From Variovorax sp. OK212 (GTDB lineage: Bacteria > Pseudomonadota > Gammaproteobacteria > Burkholderiales > Burkholderiaceae_C): a DNA stretch of 64,000 bases. The stretch's first letter is position 1, and each line of letters starts with the position of its first letter. The notes beneath the pieces are model-generated. The model searched no databases. It saw only the letters and a program-made list of their open reading frames with translations, and was not told where the DNA came from. The DNA lies in contig NZ_FOLP01000027.1 of the NCBI RefSeq assembly GCF_900112425.1, forward strand, positions 1 to 64,000, in the 5' to 3' direction. This document shows, one piece after another, positions 42,980-51,367 of the stretch. Position numbers and translations under genes: made by a program.

Positions 42980-45129
42980 CCGAAACCTCGCTGATCTGAG
43001 TTCACCGCTGGGTCTCCATCCTCGCGCGCCTGCGGGTCGTCGCTTGCCAGCCGCGGCAGCGTCAGCGTGAGCACGGCACCGCCTTCGGGCCGATTGGCCG
43101 CGGTGACGCTGCCGGCGTGGAGCCTGGCAATCCGCCGCACCATGTGCAGCCCCAGGCCGATTCCGGGGAGGCGCCGCACGCCCTCCGCGCGATAGAAGCG
43201 TTCGAACACGTGCGGCAGGTCTTGCGGCCTGAAGCCGGGGCCCTGGTCGCACACCTGGATGCGCACGCATGAGGTAGCGCCGGCATGCCCGGTGGTGTCG
43301 CGCAGGTCTTGCCGGAACCCGGCACGCACGAACACCTGCGACTGCGCAGGCGCGTACTTGACGGCGTTGGTCAGCAGGTTGTCGACGGCAATGTGCAGCA
43401 GCGTCTCGTCCGCCAGCACGGGCAGCTCGGGTGCGTCGAGCGCCAGCGAAATCCGCCCGCGGGCGTTGCCTTCGTTGTGCTCCCCGATCTTCTCGCCCAG
43501 GAAATCGGCAAGCTCGATGGGCACCGGGCTCATCTTCTCGCTGGAGGCTTCGAGCCATTCGTCGGCCAGCAGGGTGTCCACCAGGTCGCGCATGCGCAGC
43601 ACCGTGCGCGTGATCTTCTCTGCCTCGCTCTTCACCTCTTCGCGGGCCAGCCCCAGGCGCTCGTCCGAAAGCATCTGGGCCACGCCGCCGATGGTGCCGA
43701 GCGGCGTGCGGAACTCGTGGGAGACCATGGCAAGCAAGCCCTTCTGCTCGCGCAGCGCGAGCGTCAGTTGCTCGTGCGTGCGTTGGTGGTCCGTGACTTC
43801 CTGGCGCAGGTCGCGGGTGCGCTCGTGCACGCGTTGCTCCAGCCGCGCGCCATGGCGCCGGGACAGCGCGAGCGCCTTGCGTTCACGGTGGCGCACGCGC
43901 CAGCCCATCGCGAAGAAGAAGGCCAGCACGTGAGCGATGGCGGCCATCGCGTAGCTGTATTGCGTTGCCAGCGTGAAAGGCAGCCACTGCAGGTTCTTGG
44001 CAAAGTGCATCACTCCGGTCAGCAGGTACACCGAGTAGCCGACCAGGGTCGGCCAGGCGTGCCTGTTGCGGCGCAAGAGCACGGCGCACAGCGCCACGAC
44101 GCAGACCGCAAACAGCACCCACAGCACATTCAGCGCAACGGCAATGCGCCCGTACCAACCCGCCACGGCCATCACGCAAGCCAGGCCGCAAGCGAATGCG
44201 AGCGCCTTGAACACGCGGTCCATGCGCGGAAACTGGCGCGCCATGTCGAGCAGGCTGCGTGCGAAGGCGAAGGCGGCCGCGCTGTGAAGGCACAGCGAGA
44301 AACTGTGCAGGCGCACGGCGGCGACCGGGCTGTCCTGGAACCACAGCGAGGCCTGCAGGTTCTCGGAGGTCGCAAACAGCAGTGCGAGCGTCAGGAGATA
44401 ACCCGCATAGCCGATGAAGCGCCGGTCGGGCAAGGCCATGCCCATCATCAGGCTGACCATGGCCATGAGCAGGACCATGCCGACCACGGCAGCGCCCGCA
44501 GCGGTGATCTGCTGCTGCACCGCTGCGAGTTCGCGCAGCGGCGACACCCCCCCGATGAGGCTCAACGCCCGGTCACCCGCCAGGCGCACCCAGACCCAGC
44601 GCGGTTGCGCATCGGGCAGTTCAGGCAGGCGCACCGCCGGAAGGGACCACGGCAGCTCGCGCGCCGAGCCCGCGCGCATGCCCCCCAGTTCGCGGTGCAC
44701 GAGCGCCGTGGCTCCGTCGGCACCCTCCCCCGGCAGCCATACGTCGAGGTAGTCCGCATACCGGGCCCCCAGCCGCAGCCACCAGCCGCCCTTCAGCGGA
44801 TGGGCGGCCTCCTCCTGTGTCGCCTGGATCTGGAAGCGCAACCACCATGCGCCGGACGAATAGCCGCCGTTGAAGCCGTCCTCGATCGGTTCGAACTGCT
44901 GCGCGTATGGAGGCGACGCAACCTGCTGCTGGGTCAGTTGGCCGGTGGGGTCGTGGAACGCCTGCAGATGACCACCGAAGTTTCGTTCGCTGAAGCTCAG
45001 CTTCGGGTCGAGCCGCAACGCGGGGACATCGGCGCGGCTGGGCGTGACCAGGAAAACGAGCGACAGGAGCGCAAGCCCTGCGATCACGCGCAGGACGCCC
45101 AGCCACTTGAATGCCGCTGTCTTCAACAC
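42967..45129 (-). CDS. 7TMR-DISM sensor histidine kinase
   Basis: A 720-residue membrane kinase. A signal/anchor (residues about 8-32) precedes a periplasmic 7TMR-DISM sensory domain (about 40-200, jelly-roll type, likely carbohydrate-like ligand). Seven membrane helices follow (about 210-410), then a coiled coil, the HisKA box MVSHEFRTPLGTIGG and HATPase motifs (DNLLTNAVKYAP, CDQGPGFRPQDLPHVFERFYR, GIGLGLHMVRRIARLH). Full-length and intact. It is co-translated with the response regulator; the pair plus the autotransporter form one locus. Confidence 0.93.
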   Translation of the reverse strand: MLKTAAFKWLGVLRVIAGLALLSLVFLVTPSRADVPALRLDPKLSFSERNFGGHLQAFHDPTGQLTQQQVASPPYAQQFEPIEDGFNGGYSSGAWWLRFQIQATQEEAAHPLKGGWWLRLGARYADYLDVWLPGEGADGATALVHRELGGMRAGSARELPWSLPAVRLPELPDAQPRWVWVRLAGDRALSLIGGVSPLRELAAVQQQITAAGAAVVGMVLLMAMVSLMMGMALPDRRFIGYAGYLLTLALLFATSENLQASLWFQDSPVAAVRLHSFSLCLHSAAAFAFARSLLDMARQFPRMDRVFKALAFACGLACVMAVAGWYGRIAVALNVLWVLFAVCVVALCAVLLRRNRHAWPTLVGYSVYLLTGVMHFAKNLQWLPFTLATQYSYAMAAIAHVLAFFFAMGWRVRHRERKALALSRRHGARLEQRVHERTRDLRQEVTDHQRTHEQLTLALREQKGLLAMVSHEFRTPLGTIGGVAQMLSDERLGLAREEVKSEAEKITRTVLRMRDLVDTLLADEWLEASSEKMSPVPIELADFLGEKIGEHNEGNARGRISLALDAPELPVLADETLLHIAVDNLLTNAVKYAPAQSQVFVRAGFRQDLRDTTGHAGATSCVRIQVCDQGPGFRPQDLPHVFERFYRAEGVRRLPGIGLGLHMVRRIARLHAGSVTAANRPEGGAVLTLTLPRLASDDPQAREDGDPAVNSDQRGFGWQA

Positions 45130-45667
45130 GCGCGGCCGACCCGCACCTGAATATGTGTACGGTCCAGCGACGCCTGCGCAGCCGCGCGAGCAGCCTCCTC
45201 ATTGAATGCAAAAAGACTCATCCACCCTCTCGAATTAGTTACTTCGTCGCATCCCACAGGCCTGAGACGGGAGGAGACGTTCTTCTTCTTTTTGGCGAAC
45301 CCACGCAGGTGCATGAGCCCATCGCAGTCCGACGGCTTGCGCACCCTATCAAGGCTTGGCGTCACCGTGCTTGGCGAGCGGCATTTTGCGACGGCTTGCC
45401 GGGCCTGGCACCTTACTTTTTCTTGCAACGCCACCTGATCTGCGCAAAGTGGTGGCGTGGTGCGGGGGTGTCAGGCAACCGGGCTTGGGTCGGAGCGGTA
45501 CCTGACACCAAGCGGATCCTATGCCGCAACTTGAAGTCGCTGCTTCAGATCTGCGGCATGCGATCCGCGCGCTCGGACAACAGGCTCAGCGCCGCGCGCA
45601 CTAGGAAATGTCTGATAAAGAGCACGCTTTTGCATGAAGAATCGCCCCCTGCCGAGGAGCAAGAGCG
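45130..45667. other. Intergenic stretch with a 9-bp inverted repeat
   Basis: No frame is convincing. GGTGTCAGG (45467-45475) and CCTGACACC (45501-45509) form an exact inverted repeat with a 25-base spacer. Further downstream the DNA leads into an IS5-type remnant. The promoter of the kinase-regulator operon should lie near 45130-45250. Confidence 0.45.
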
Positions 45668-45800
45668 ATGGGTCAGATCAGCTTTGCGGATGCGGAGCAA
45701 GCGGGCAAGAGGAAGAAGACAAGGCGCGAAGTCTTCCTTCCGAAATGGAACTCGTGGTCCCGCGGAGGGCGCTGCTCAAGGTCTCGCGAAACACAAGCTA
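45668..45800 (+). mobile_element. IS5-family transposase N-terminal remnant
   Basis: The frame begins MGQISFADAEQAGKRKKTRREVFL, the typical start of IS5-group transposases (SFADAEYAGKRKxTRRExFLxEME). It then shifts frame: EMELVVPRRALLKV is readable one base over, and the similarity ends near 45800. Only about 45 codons remain. Confidence 0.75.
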
Positions 45801-45961
45801 GTCTGGGTGCTTTTGAGGATCTTCAGAATCGCAGGACTGCAGTATCTGAAGGAGTTGCTTCGAAGCCCTGATAATTGAACTCCACAAACCAGGTTGTTTC
45901 ATGTGGCCGGCACATCTCGCGCCGGAGACCCGCGGGCGCTACCAGCACTTCAAGAACCCGC

Positions 45962-46174
45962 ATGACCACTGTTCGCGTGAAAGACAATGAGCCCTTCGAA
46001 ATCGCTTTGCGGCGATTCAAGCGCACGATCGAAAAGGTGGGTCTGCTGACGTTGATTCGCGCACGCGAGTTCTACGAGAAACCTACGACGGAGCGCAAGC
46101 GCAAGAAGGCTGCGGCCGTCAGTCGCCAGCGCAAGCTCGTCCGCTCGTCGCAGTTGCCCAAGAAGATGTATTGA
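45962..46174 (+). CDS. rpsU: 30S ribosomal protein S21
   Basis: A 70-residue S21: MTTVRVKDNEPFEIALRRFK, then EKVGLLTLIRAREFYEKP, TTERKRKKAAAV and an end QLPKKMY. Length and motifs are standard for the family, with a full basic C-terminus. S21 joins the small subunit near the anti-Shine-Dalgarno region and affects start selection. Burkholderiales often carry several S21 genes; this copy lies next to transposase remnants and not beside dnaG/rpoD, so it is an extra copy. The ATG at 45962 was chosen because it gives the exact canonical start. Confidence 0.95.
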   Translation: MTTVRVKDNEPFEIALRRFKRTIEKVGLLTLIRAREFYEKPTTERKRKKAAAVSRQRKLVRSSQLPKKMY

Positions 46175-46589
46175 TCCAGCACTGAGTTGCAAAAGCCCGC
46201 GTGGCCGTCCAGCGCGAAGTTTTATGGGGCTCGGAATGGTCTACGTCCGGCTGGTAGCAGCCAATGATCCTCGTCGTCAGCGGGGCCGCGATGAACCAGG
46301 GGCTGGGACATCGAGCGGGCCGTGCTGGCGCAGCAGTTCCGCCGTGGCGCTCTCCTCGAGCGAGTAGACACCCCGCTTCTCCTTCCATGACGAGCGACTT
46401 GTCCTGAAGGCTCCAAGCGCTGCCTGAACGTTGGAGCGACAAACCCGATCGGGATGGCGTTCTAGGTCGACGTATACGACGTCAAGCGTCGCGCGACTGA
46501 CGCTGACAGGATGGCCGCTTAGGCCAAACAGATAAGGATAAGCGGCGCTTTCTACCGGGCCGACAACATGAGGCGGGCCTGCGCGAGCA
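46175..46589. other. Decayed region between rpsU and an IS66 remnant
   Basis: On the minus strand near 46385-46290 short protein-like pieces (GVYSLEESATAELLRQHGPL) can be read but no gene can be assembled. No terminator with a U-tract was seen after rpsU. Confidence 0.35.
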
Positions 46590-46826
46590 TCTCAAGCGGC
46601 TTCGGCGTGAAGCTGCGGCGGCCGCCGCCGCAGCAGCTGCCTCGGGCACGACGGCCAAGCCGCCCCGCGCCGGCCGCGTCGCAACCCGTTCCCCGATCGC
46701 TTGCGCCGTGTGGAACACCACCACGAGCCCGAGCGCACCGACTGCCTGGAGCCCGGCCGCGGGCGCTCGATGACGCGCATCGGACGGGAGGTCAGCGAGC
46801 GCTTGGACAGCCGAACCTGCTGGCCT
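46590..46826 (+). mobile_element. IS66-family tnpC remnant
   Basis: Readable pieces are EHLKRLRREAAAAAAAA and, in another frame from about 46700, RRVEHHHEPERTDCLEPGRG plus MTRIGREVSERLD. These match the zinc-finger region of IS66 TnpC; the same segment is intact at 63780-63900 (RVEHRHEPDSTDCQEPGCG, MTRIGEDMSERLD). Frameshifted and truncated. Confidence 0.75.
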
Positions 46827-46858
46827 CCATCCTCGTGTTGCCTCGCTACGGGGTCGAC

Positions 46859-47095
46859 ATGCTGCAGCTTGAGGTGCCGATCCATGTTCTGCTGGTTGCG
46901 TTGCAGGCCATGAAGCACTGCGGGCACGCCGTGCCGACGATCTCTGAAGACGTTCAGGAAACCTGCTTGCAGAGGCTGGCGGCAACGATGAGGTTCATCG
47001 AAGGCGTACCGCCAGACCTCGTCGAGCATATGGTTACGAAATCCTGCGTCGACCACCCCGAGCGCTACCTGCTGGCGTTCGTGTACGCTACCTAG
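46859..47095 (+). CDS. Unknown small protein or gene remnant
   Basis: A 78-codon frame: MLQLEVPIHVLLVALQAMKH, then PTISEDVQETCLQRLAATMRF and CVDHPERYLLAFVYAT. The composition is protein-like, and the frame continues upstream into the IS66 junction at about 46815 (NLLASILVLPRYGVDML). It may be the 3' part of a gene cut by the insertion. No family recognised and no good ribosome site. Confidence 0.4.
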   Translation: MLQLEVPIHVLLVALQAMKHCGHAVPTISEDVQETCLQRLAATMRFIEGVPPDLVEHMVTKSCVDHPERYLLAFVYAT

Positions 47096-47686
47096 GCGAG
47101 CACGACCTGTTGCGCGTGCGCACTGACGCCGAAAAGTTCTTGCTGCTGGCGCCTTCAACCTCGTGGAGTGCGTTGCCTACATCGGAGCACTACTGCAGTG
47201 CGAGTGAACTGCGTGCGCCGGTCAAGATGGGACAACTGGACGCTCACGCCGAGCCTCACGTGCCGCTTAGACTGCGCCCGGCGCGTGGCCCGCGACCTCT
47301 GTACGAGACATTGATGCCGACACACCGAAGCGCTCGCCAACGCCCGACGCACGCTCGCTTGCCGGATGGCCTGCGTCGAACGAAAGTGCGGCAAGTTACG
47401 CCCTCCGACGAGGAGGGCTCAGCCCAGCGCGGAAGTTCCGGGCGGCAGCGCTTGCGCACCTGTGAAAAGTCCACCGCCCCTGATCGAGGACTGCGGGTCA
47501 CTTCGGTCAACTGGAGATCGACAGACCCAAATCAACCGCTTTCGGGACCTCGGCGTCTCGCGGGCGGAGACGATCAACCCCGGACGGGAGGTCAACGCTG
47601 CCTTCCCTTCGTCCTCGCGAACTGGCCGCAACGCTCCTGGGTGGTGTCGACTGCATCCTCGACGTACCGGACTATTGAAGACTGCA
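47096..47686. other. Stretch without a supported gene
   Basis: About 590 bases. Frames are short and arginine-rich; nothing family-like was seen on either strand. It separates the remnants from the convergent LuxR-hydrolase gene. Confidence 0.45.
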
Positions 47687-48790
47687 TCAATCTTCGTTCC
47701 ATCGCGGCGTTGCATCGCGCACGTGGACAATCGCCGCCGAGCGCGTGTGCACGCCGATTTTTGCGAAGATGCTTGATACCTGGTTGCGAACCGTCTTGTC
47801 GCTCTTGCACAGTTGTCGTGCGATCGCTCGGTTGTCCAGGCCGAGTGCCACAAGGCGCAGGACACTACGCTCTGCCTGCGTCAGTTCCCCGTCGCCATTT
47901 GGCTTCAAGGCATCCGCCGGAGCGGAACCCAAGAAGCTTCGGACCTCGGCCAGAAAAACGTCCCACGCCGGCTCGCTGTCGAGCAGAACGTGATTGTCGC
48001 TGTCCAGCGGCACGAAGCGCGCGCCCGGGATGAGTGCCGCCAGCCGCAGGCCTTCGTCGAATGGCACACGTGCATCGCCTCGCGCATGGAGCACCAACGT
48101 GGGCAATTGCACTTGGCGTGCCAACTCAGTCACGTCCACCCGATGGAACGCGTCGAGGGTGCGAGCGGCGTTCTCGGGGCTTGCGGTCAAACGTTCGAGT
48201 TCGTTCCACCATTGGTGTTGCTCCTGCGTGCCACCAGGAATGAACTGGTTGGTGAACACCTGTCGAAAGGCGGCGCTGTCGCGTCCCCAGCCCACGCGAA
48301 TCAGGTTCACCAAGGTCTCGGCTTCCAGCCGCTGCGTGTCGTTGTTGGCACGTTGCAGCGCGCCGCGTGCATAGGCGCCGGCCAGGACCAGGTGCGACAC
48401 GCGGTCGGGATGCCGCACTGCGTAAGCCACCGCGACGGCGCCACCTTGCGACATGCCGATGAGCGGGAAGCGGCGCAGGGCCATGCTGTCGACCACGGCT
48501 TCGAGATCCCCGACCCAAGCGTCGAGCGAGAAATCGGTTACGGCGTTATCGGACAGGCCGCAGCCCCGTTGGTCGTATCGAATGTACTGGTGACCTCGTC
48601 CGAGTTCGCGAAGCCAGGGCCCCCAGACAGGACTGTGCAGATCATGCTCCACATGGCTGAGCCAATGCGCCGCACGCACCAACGGCGCCCCGGACCCGAT
48701 CGACGCAATGGCAATGCGCGTGCCATCGGCGCCGATGCAAAAGCGCAAGCTCTGGCGCAGTTTTGGCGGCATGGTCGAAGGGGAGGGCAT
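47687..48790 (-). CDS. Alpha/beta-hydrolase fused to a LuxR-type HTH domain
   Basis: A 367-residue fusion. Residues about 15-280 form an alpha/beta hydrolase with nucleophile elbow GMSQGG (Ser114), Asp in LVLHARGDARVP and His in DSDNHVLL; the oxyanion-side YDQRGCGLSD is also present. Residues about 300-365 are a LuxR/GerE helix-turn-helix (LTQAERSVLRLVALGLDNRAI, KTVRNQVSSIFAKIGV). Such proteins are thought to regulate transcription in response to a small ester or lactone-like ligand. The ATG at 48790 was chosen; the frame runs to 48877. It is divergent from a diiron-oxygenase-like gene, which is its probable target. Confidence 0.9.
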   Translation of the reverse strand: MPSPSTMPPKLRQSLRFCIGADGTRIAIASIGSGAPLVRAAHWLSHVEHDLHSPVWGPWLRELGRGHQYIRYDQRGCGLSDNAVTDFSLDAWVGDLEAVVDSMALRRFPLIGMSQGGAVAVAYAVRHPDRVSHLVLAGAYARGALQRANNDTQRLEAETLVNLIRVGWGRDSAAFRQVFTNQFIPGGTQEQHQWWNELERLTASPENAARTLDAFHRVDVTELARQVQLPTLVLHARGDARVPFDEGLRLAALIPGARFVPLDSDNHVLLDSEPAWDVFLAEVRSFLGSAPADALKPNGDGELTQAERSVLRLVALGLDNRAIARQLCKSDKTVRNQVSSIFAKIGVHTRSAAIVHVRDATPRWNED

Positions 48791-48945
48791 GCAGAATTGT
48801 CTCGCGTCTGGGACGCATGTCCTATGGCTTTGTCCCTGCGGCATGCGCGGGCCACGTGCTTGGGACATGCGCCTCATGCTTGCGAACCCGCAGAGGTAGA
48901 CGCTCTATCGACGTCGACACGACGGATCGTTTCAAAGGAATCGCC

Positions 48946-49911
48946 ATGACCACCTGCACCGCCACGCCCGACATCGCGCGCTATGCCAGAACCATCGACG
49001 CCTCCAAACGCGTGCGCTGGGACATCGACCGCGACGTGATTCGCGGGCGCACCTTCGACTTGGCGCACATCTTCCTGCCGGACGGCCTGTCGCTGGCCGA
49101 TGAGCTGCCATATCTGGCGCCAGCCGAGCATCGCTTCCTGAGCCAAGTCCAGGGCCGCACCTACGCCAACATGTTCGGTCTGGTCGAAAGATTCATCGGT
49201 GCAAAGATGCTGGAGGTCAGTCGCGATCACTGGCTGGGCAATCAGACGGCGCTCGAAGCGATCGTGCGCTTCACCGACGAGGAACTCAAGCACCAGGAAC
49301 TGTTCCGCCGGCTGGAACTGCTGGCGGGTGCTCACATGCCCGTGGGCTACCGCTTCGATGTAGTCCCCAACGACGTCGCCACATTCGTGCTCGGCAAGTG
49401 CACGTGGGCTGTGCTCGCGTTGACTTGTCACATCGAGCTGTTCTCACAGTCTCACTACCGCGCCAGCATCGATGCGGCCGAGCATCTGTCGCCACTCTTC
49501 AAGGACGTTTTCTTGTTCCACTGGAAAGAAGAGTCCCAACACGCAATCATCGACGAACTGGAGTGGGAGCGTGAAGACTCAAAGCTGACGAGTGAAGTGC
49601 AGCGCGACTTGGCAGTGGACGACCTGATTTCCCTGGTCGGCGGCGTCGATGGGATCTTGCAAGGCCAGGCCAAGGCCGATGCAGCGTATTTTCTGAGCGT
49701 CTGCGGCATGGGCTGGGACCGTGCACGTACCGAGCAGGTGAACGCCACCGTGTTGAAGGCGTATCGCTGGCAGTACATCGTCTCCGGTGCGCTGGAGCCA
49801 CGGTTTCAGGAGGCGCTCGCGAAACTGGTCAGCGCGGAGCAGTCGGCTCGCATCCAAGCGGCGCTGGGTCCGTTGAGCTACGCGGTGCCTGCCCGCACAA
49901 CGCCGCACTGA
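48946..49911 (+). CDS. Ferritin-like diiron protein (AurF-type N-oxygenase relative)
   Basis: A 321-residue helical-bundle protein. Metal-ligand motifs can be read: DEELKHQELF (E-x2-H), HIELFSQSHY, and HWKEESQHAIIDELEW (H-x3-E-x2-H). This pattern resembles the AurF/p-aminobenzoate N-oxygenase group of diiron enzymes; the substrate cannot be told. The start has TTTCAAAGGAA before the ATG at 48946. It is divergent from, and probably controlled by, the hydrolase-LuxR protein across a 155-base gap. No reductase or ferredoxin gene lies next to it. Confidence 0.75.
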   Translation: MTTCTATPDIARYARTIDASKRVRWDIDRDVIRGRTFDLAHIFLPDGLSLADELPYLAPAEHRFLSQVQGRTYANMFGLVERFIGAKMLEVSRDHWLGNQTALEAIVRFTDEELKHQELFRRLELLAGAHMPVGYRFDVVPNDVATFVLGKCTWAVLALTCHIELFSQSHYRASIDAAEHLSPLFKDVFLFHWKEESQHAIIDELEWEREDSKLTSEVQRDLAVDDLISLVGGVDGILQGQAKADAAYFLSVCGMGWDRARTEQVNATVLKAYRWQYIVSGALEPRFQEALAKLVSAEQSARIQAALGPLSYAVPARTTPH

Positions 49912-50188
49912 CGCTTCGCCCGGCATCAACTACTCTGAGATGCGAATGGACGCGTCGGTCTTGTTGCCAAGAGCGGACACCCCTTCAAGGGGTACATCGG
50001 CGGGCTGCCGTCGTGATCAGAGCGCTCATCACATGTGCGGAACGGTCGCACCGGAGCAGGAGGCCCAGGGGAATCCGCGCAACTTCGGCGGTCTTTGGTT
50101 CAGAACGCTTGGTCCAGAGCGAGGACATGCGGCGTTGTCCCGCAGAGCGCCGTTGAAATGCGGCGCGTACATGGTGCACGTTACCGCT
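49912..50188. other. Intergenic stretch between convergent genes
   Basis: No gene is supported. A possible small frame from 50033 (MCGTVAPEQEAQGNPRN) lacks a ribosome site and any family resemblance. Confidence 0.4.
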
Positions 50189-50626
50189 TCAGGTTTCGAC
50201 ATCATGGCCTGAGGGGCTGCCGGCGAGCAACACTACCTCGGCCAACTTCCCGATCTGGTCTTGGTGAAGACGCGCAAGTTTCTCCAGCTTCTTTCGTCCC
50301 ACCGACAGGAGGTGAACCTCGACCTGCCGCCGGTCCGTCGTGCTGGGTTTTCGCTTGACGAGGCCAGCCTCCTCGCATCGCGAAACAAGCGCGACCACGC
50401 CGTGAAGCTGGGCCTGCAAACGCTCAGCAATCTCGCTGACCGTAGCCCATTCGCGGCCGGGAAAGGCCTGCGTGTGCAGCATCAGTTGGTACTGGAGGAT
50501 GGTGACGCCTTCTGCGCGCGCGGCATCCTCGCTGAAGCGCAAGAAGCTGCGCAGCCTGAATCTGAAGTCGGAGAGCGCTTCGAGGCGCTGCTTCTCGATG
50601 CTGCGCTGTTGACTGGCCATTGACAT
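50189..50626 (-). CDS. MarR-family transcriptional regulator
   Basis: A 145-residue winged-helix repressor: LQYQLMLHTQAFPGREWATVSEIAERLQAQLHGVVALVSRCEEAGLVKRKPSTTDRRQVEVHLLSVGRKKL is the classic MarR DNA-binding core with the wing DRRQV. It is divergent from tctBA; the 236-base gap contains a CCTCAT-AGC-ATGAGG palindrome. It probably controls the transporter in response to an aromatic or carboxylate ligand. The ATG at 50626 or 50620 may be used. Confidence 0.9.
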   Translation of the reverse strand: MSMASQQRSIEKQRLEALSDFRFRLRSFLRFSEDAARAEGVTILQYQLMLHTQAFPGREWATVSEIAERLQAQLHGVVALVSRCEEAGLVKRKPSTTDRRQVEVHLLSVGRKKLEKLARLHQDQIGKLAEVVLLAGSPSGHDVET

Positions 50627-50714
50627 TTTCCGCGTGTTATTTGTTCGAGGCGGTCAATGTAGCAGTGGCGCCCAGGCGCACAGAGGGTAATTACTCACAG
50701 TGTGATCTATTAAA

Positions 50715-50729
50715 CCTCATAGCATGAGG
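50715..50729. promoter_or_regulatory. Candidate MarR operator between the marR gene and tctB
   Basis: CCTCAT-AGC-ATGAGG is a perfect 6-bp palindrome in an AT-rich divergent promoter region. MarR proteins bind such short palindromes; the assignment is by position. Confidence 0.45.
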
Positions 50730-50862
50730 TACCTGTCTGCAACCTGACTGATGGGGCTTAGCGCCCCGAGCGCTGCCTGTTGCGTGCATTCCTCCTTCGT
50801 CCCGTGCCGCTGTCGAGCGGCAGCGCGCGGCGAACTCCATTCATCGGAAAGAGAAATTGCCC

Positions 50863-51351
50863 ATGCGGATCCAAAGCCAGAAGACTTTCTTCTCCGGCGT
50901 CATGTTCACCTGTGTCGGAGCGGCCTTTGCGATCGGGGCCAACAACTACAACGTGGGCAGTGCGGCTCGCATGGGACCGGGCTATTTCCCACTGATCATC
51001 GGGACCCTGCTCACGGTGCTGGGCTTGGTGGTGACCGCCAGCGCGTTCACGCTGAAGACGCCCGACGGCGACCCTGTCGGAAAGATCGCCTGGAAGCCCC
51101 TGGGCTTCGTCATCGGCGCGAACCTGCTGTTCGGCGTGCTGCTGGCGGGGCTGCACAACATCGGACTACCGGCAATGGGCTTGATCGTCGCGATCTACGC
51201 GCTCGTCGTCGTCGCCTGCATGGCGGGGGCAAACTTCTCGATGAAGCTCTCGCTGATCCTCGCGACGGTTCTGGCCATCGGCAGTTACCTCACCTTCATC
51301 GTCGGCCTGAAACTGCAGTTCCAGGTCTGGCCGACCTTCATCAGCGGCTGA
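50863..51351 (+). CDS. tctB: TctB-type small membrane subunit of a tripartite tricarboxylate transporter
   Basis: A 162-residue membrane protein with four hydrophobic segments (residues about 11-28, 43-63, 78-98 and 110-150). The motif GPGYFPLIIG after the first segment is typical of TctB. It forms the membrane complex with TctA, whose gene starts 16 bases downstream. AAAGAGAAA lies ahead of the ATG at 50863; an in-frame TTG at 50857 is possible. Confidence 0.88.
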   Translation: MRIQSQKTFFSGVMFTCVGAAFAIGANNYNVGSAARMGPGYFPLIIGTLLTVLGLVVTASAFTLKTPDGDPVGKIAWKPLGFVIGANLLFGVLLAGLHNIGLPAMGLIVAIYALVVVACMAGANFSMKLSLILATVLAIGSYLTFIVGLKLQFQVWPTFISG

Positions 51352-51367
51352 ATTAGGAGCGAGCGCC

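Noticed and set aside
43285..45150. Long plus-strand frame opposite the sensor kinase
   Set aside because: Mirror of the kinase gene; no family resemblance.
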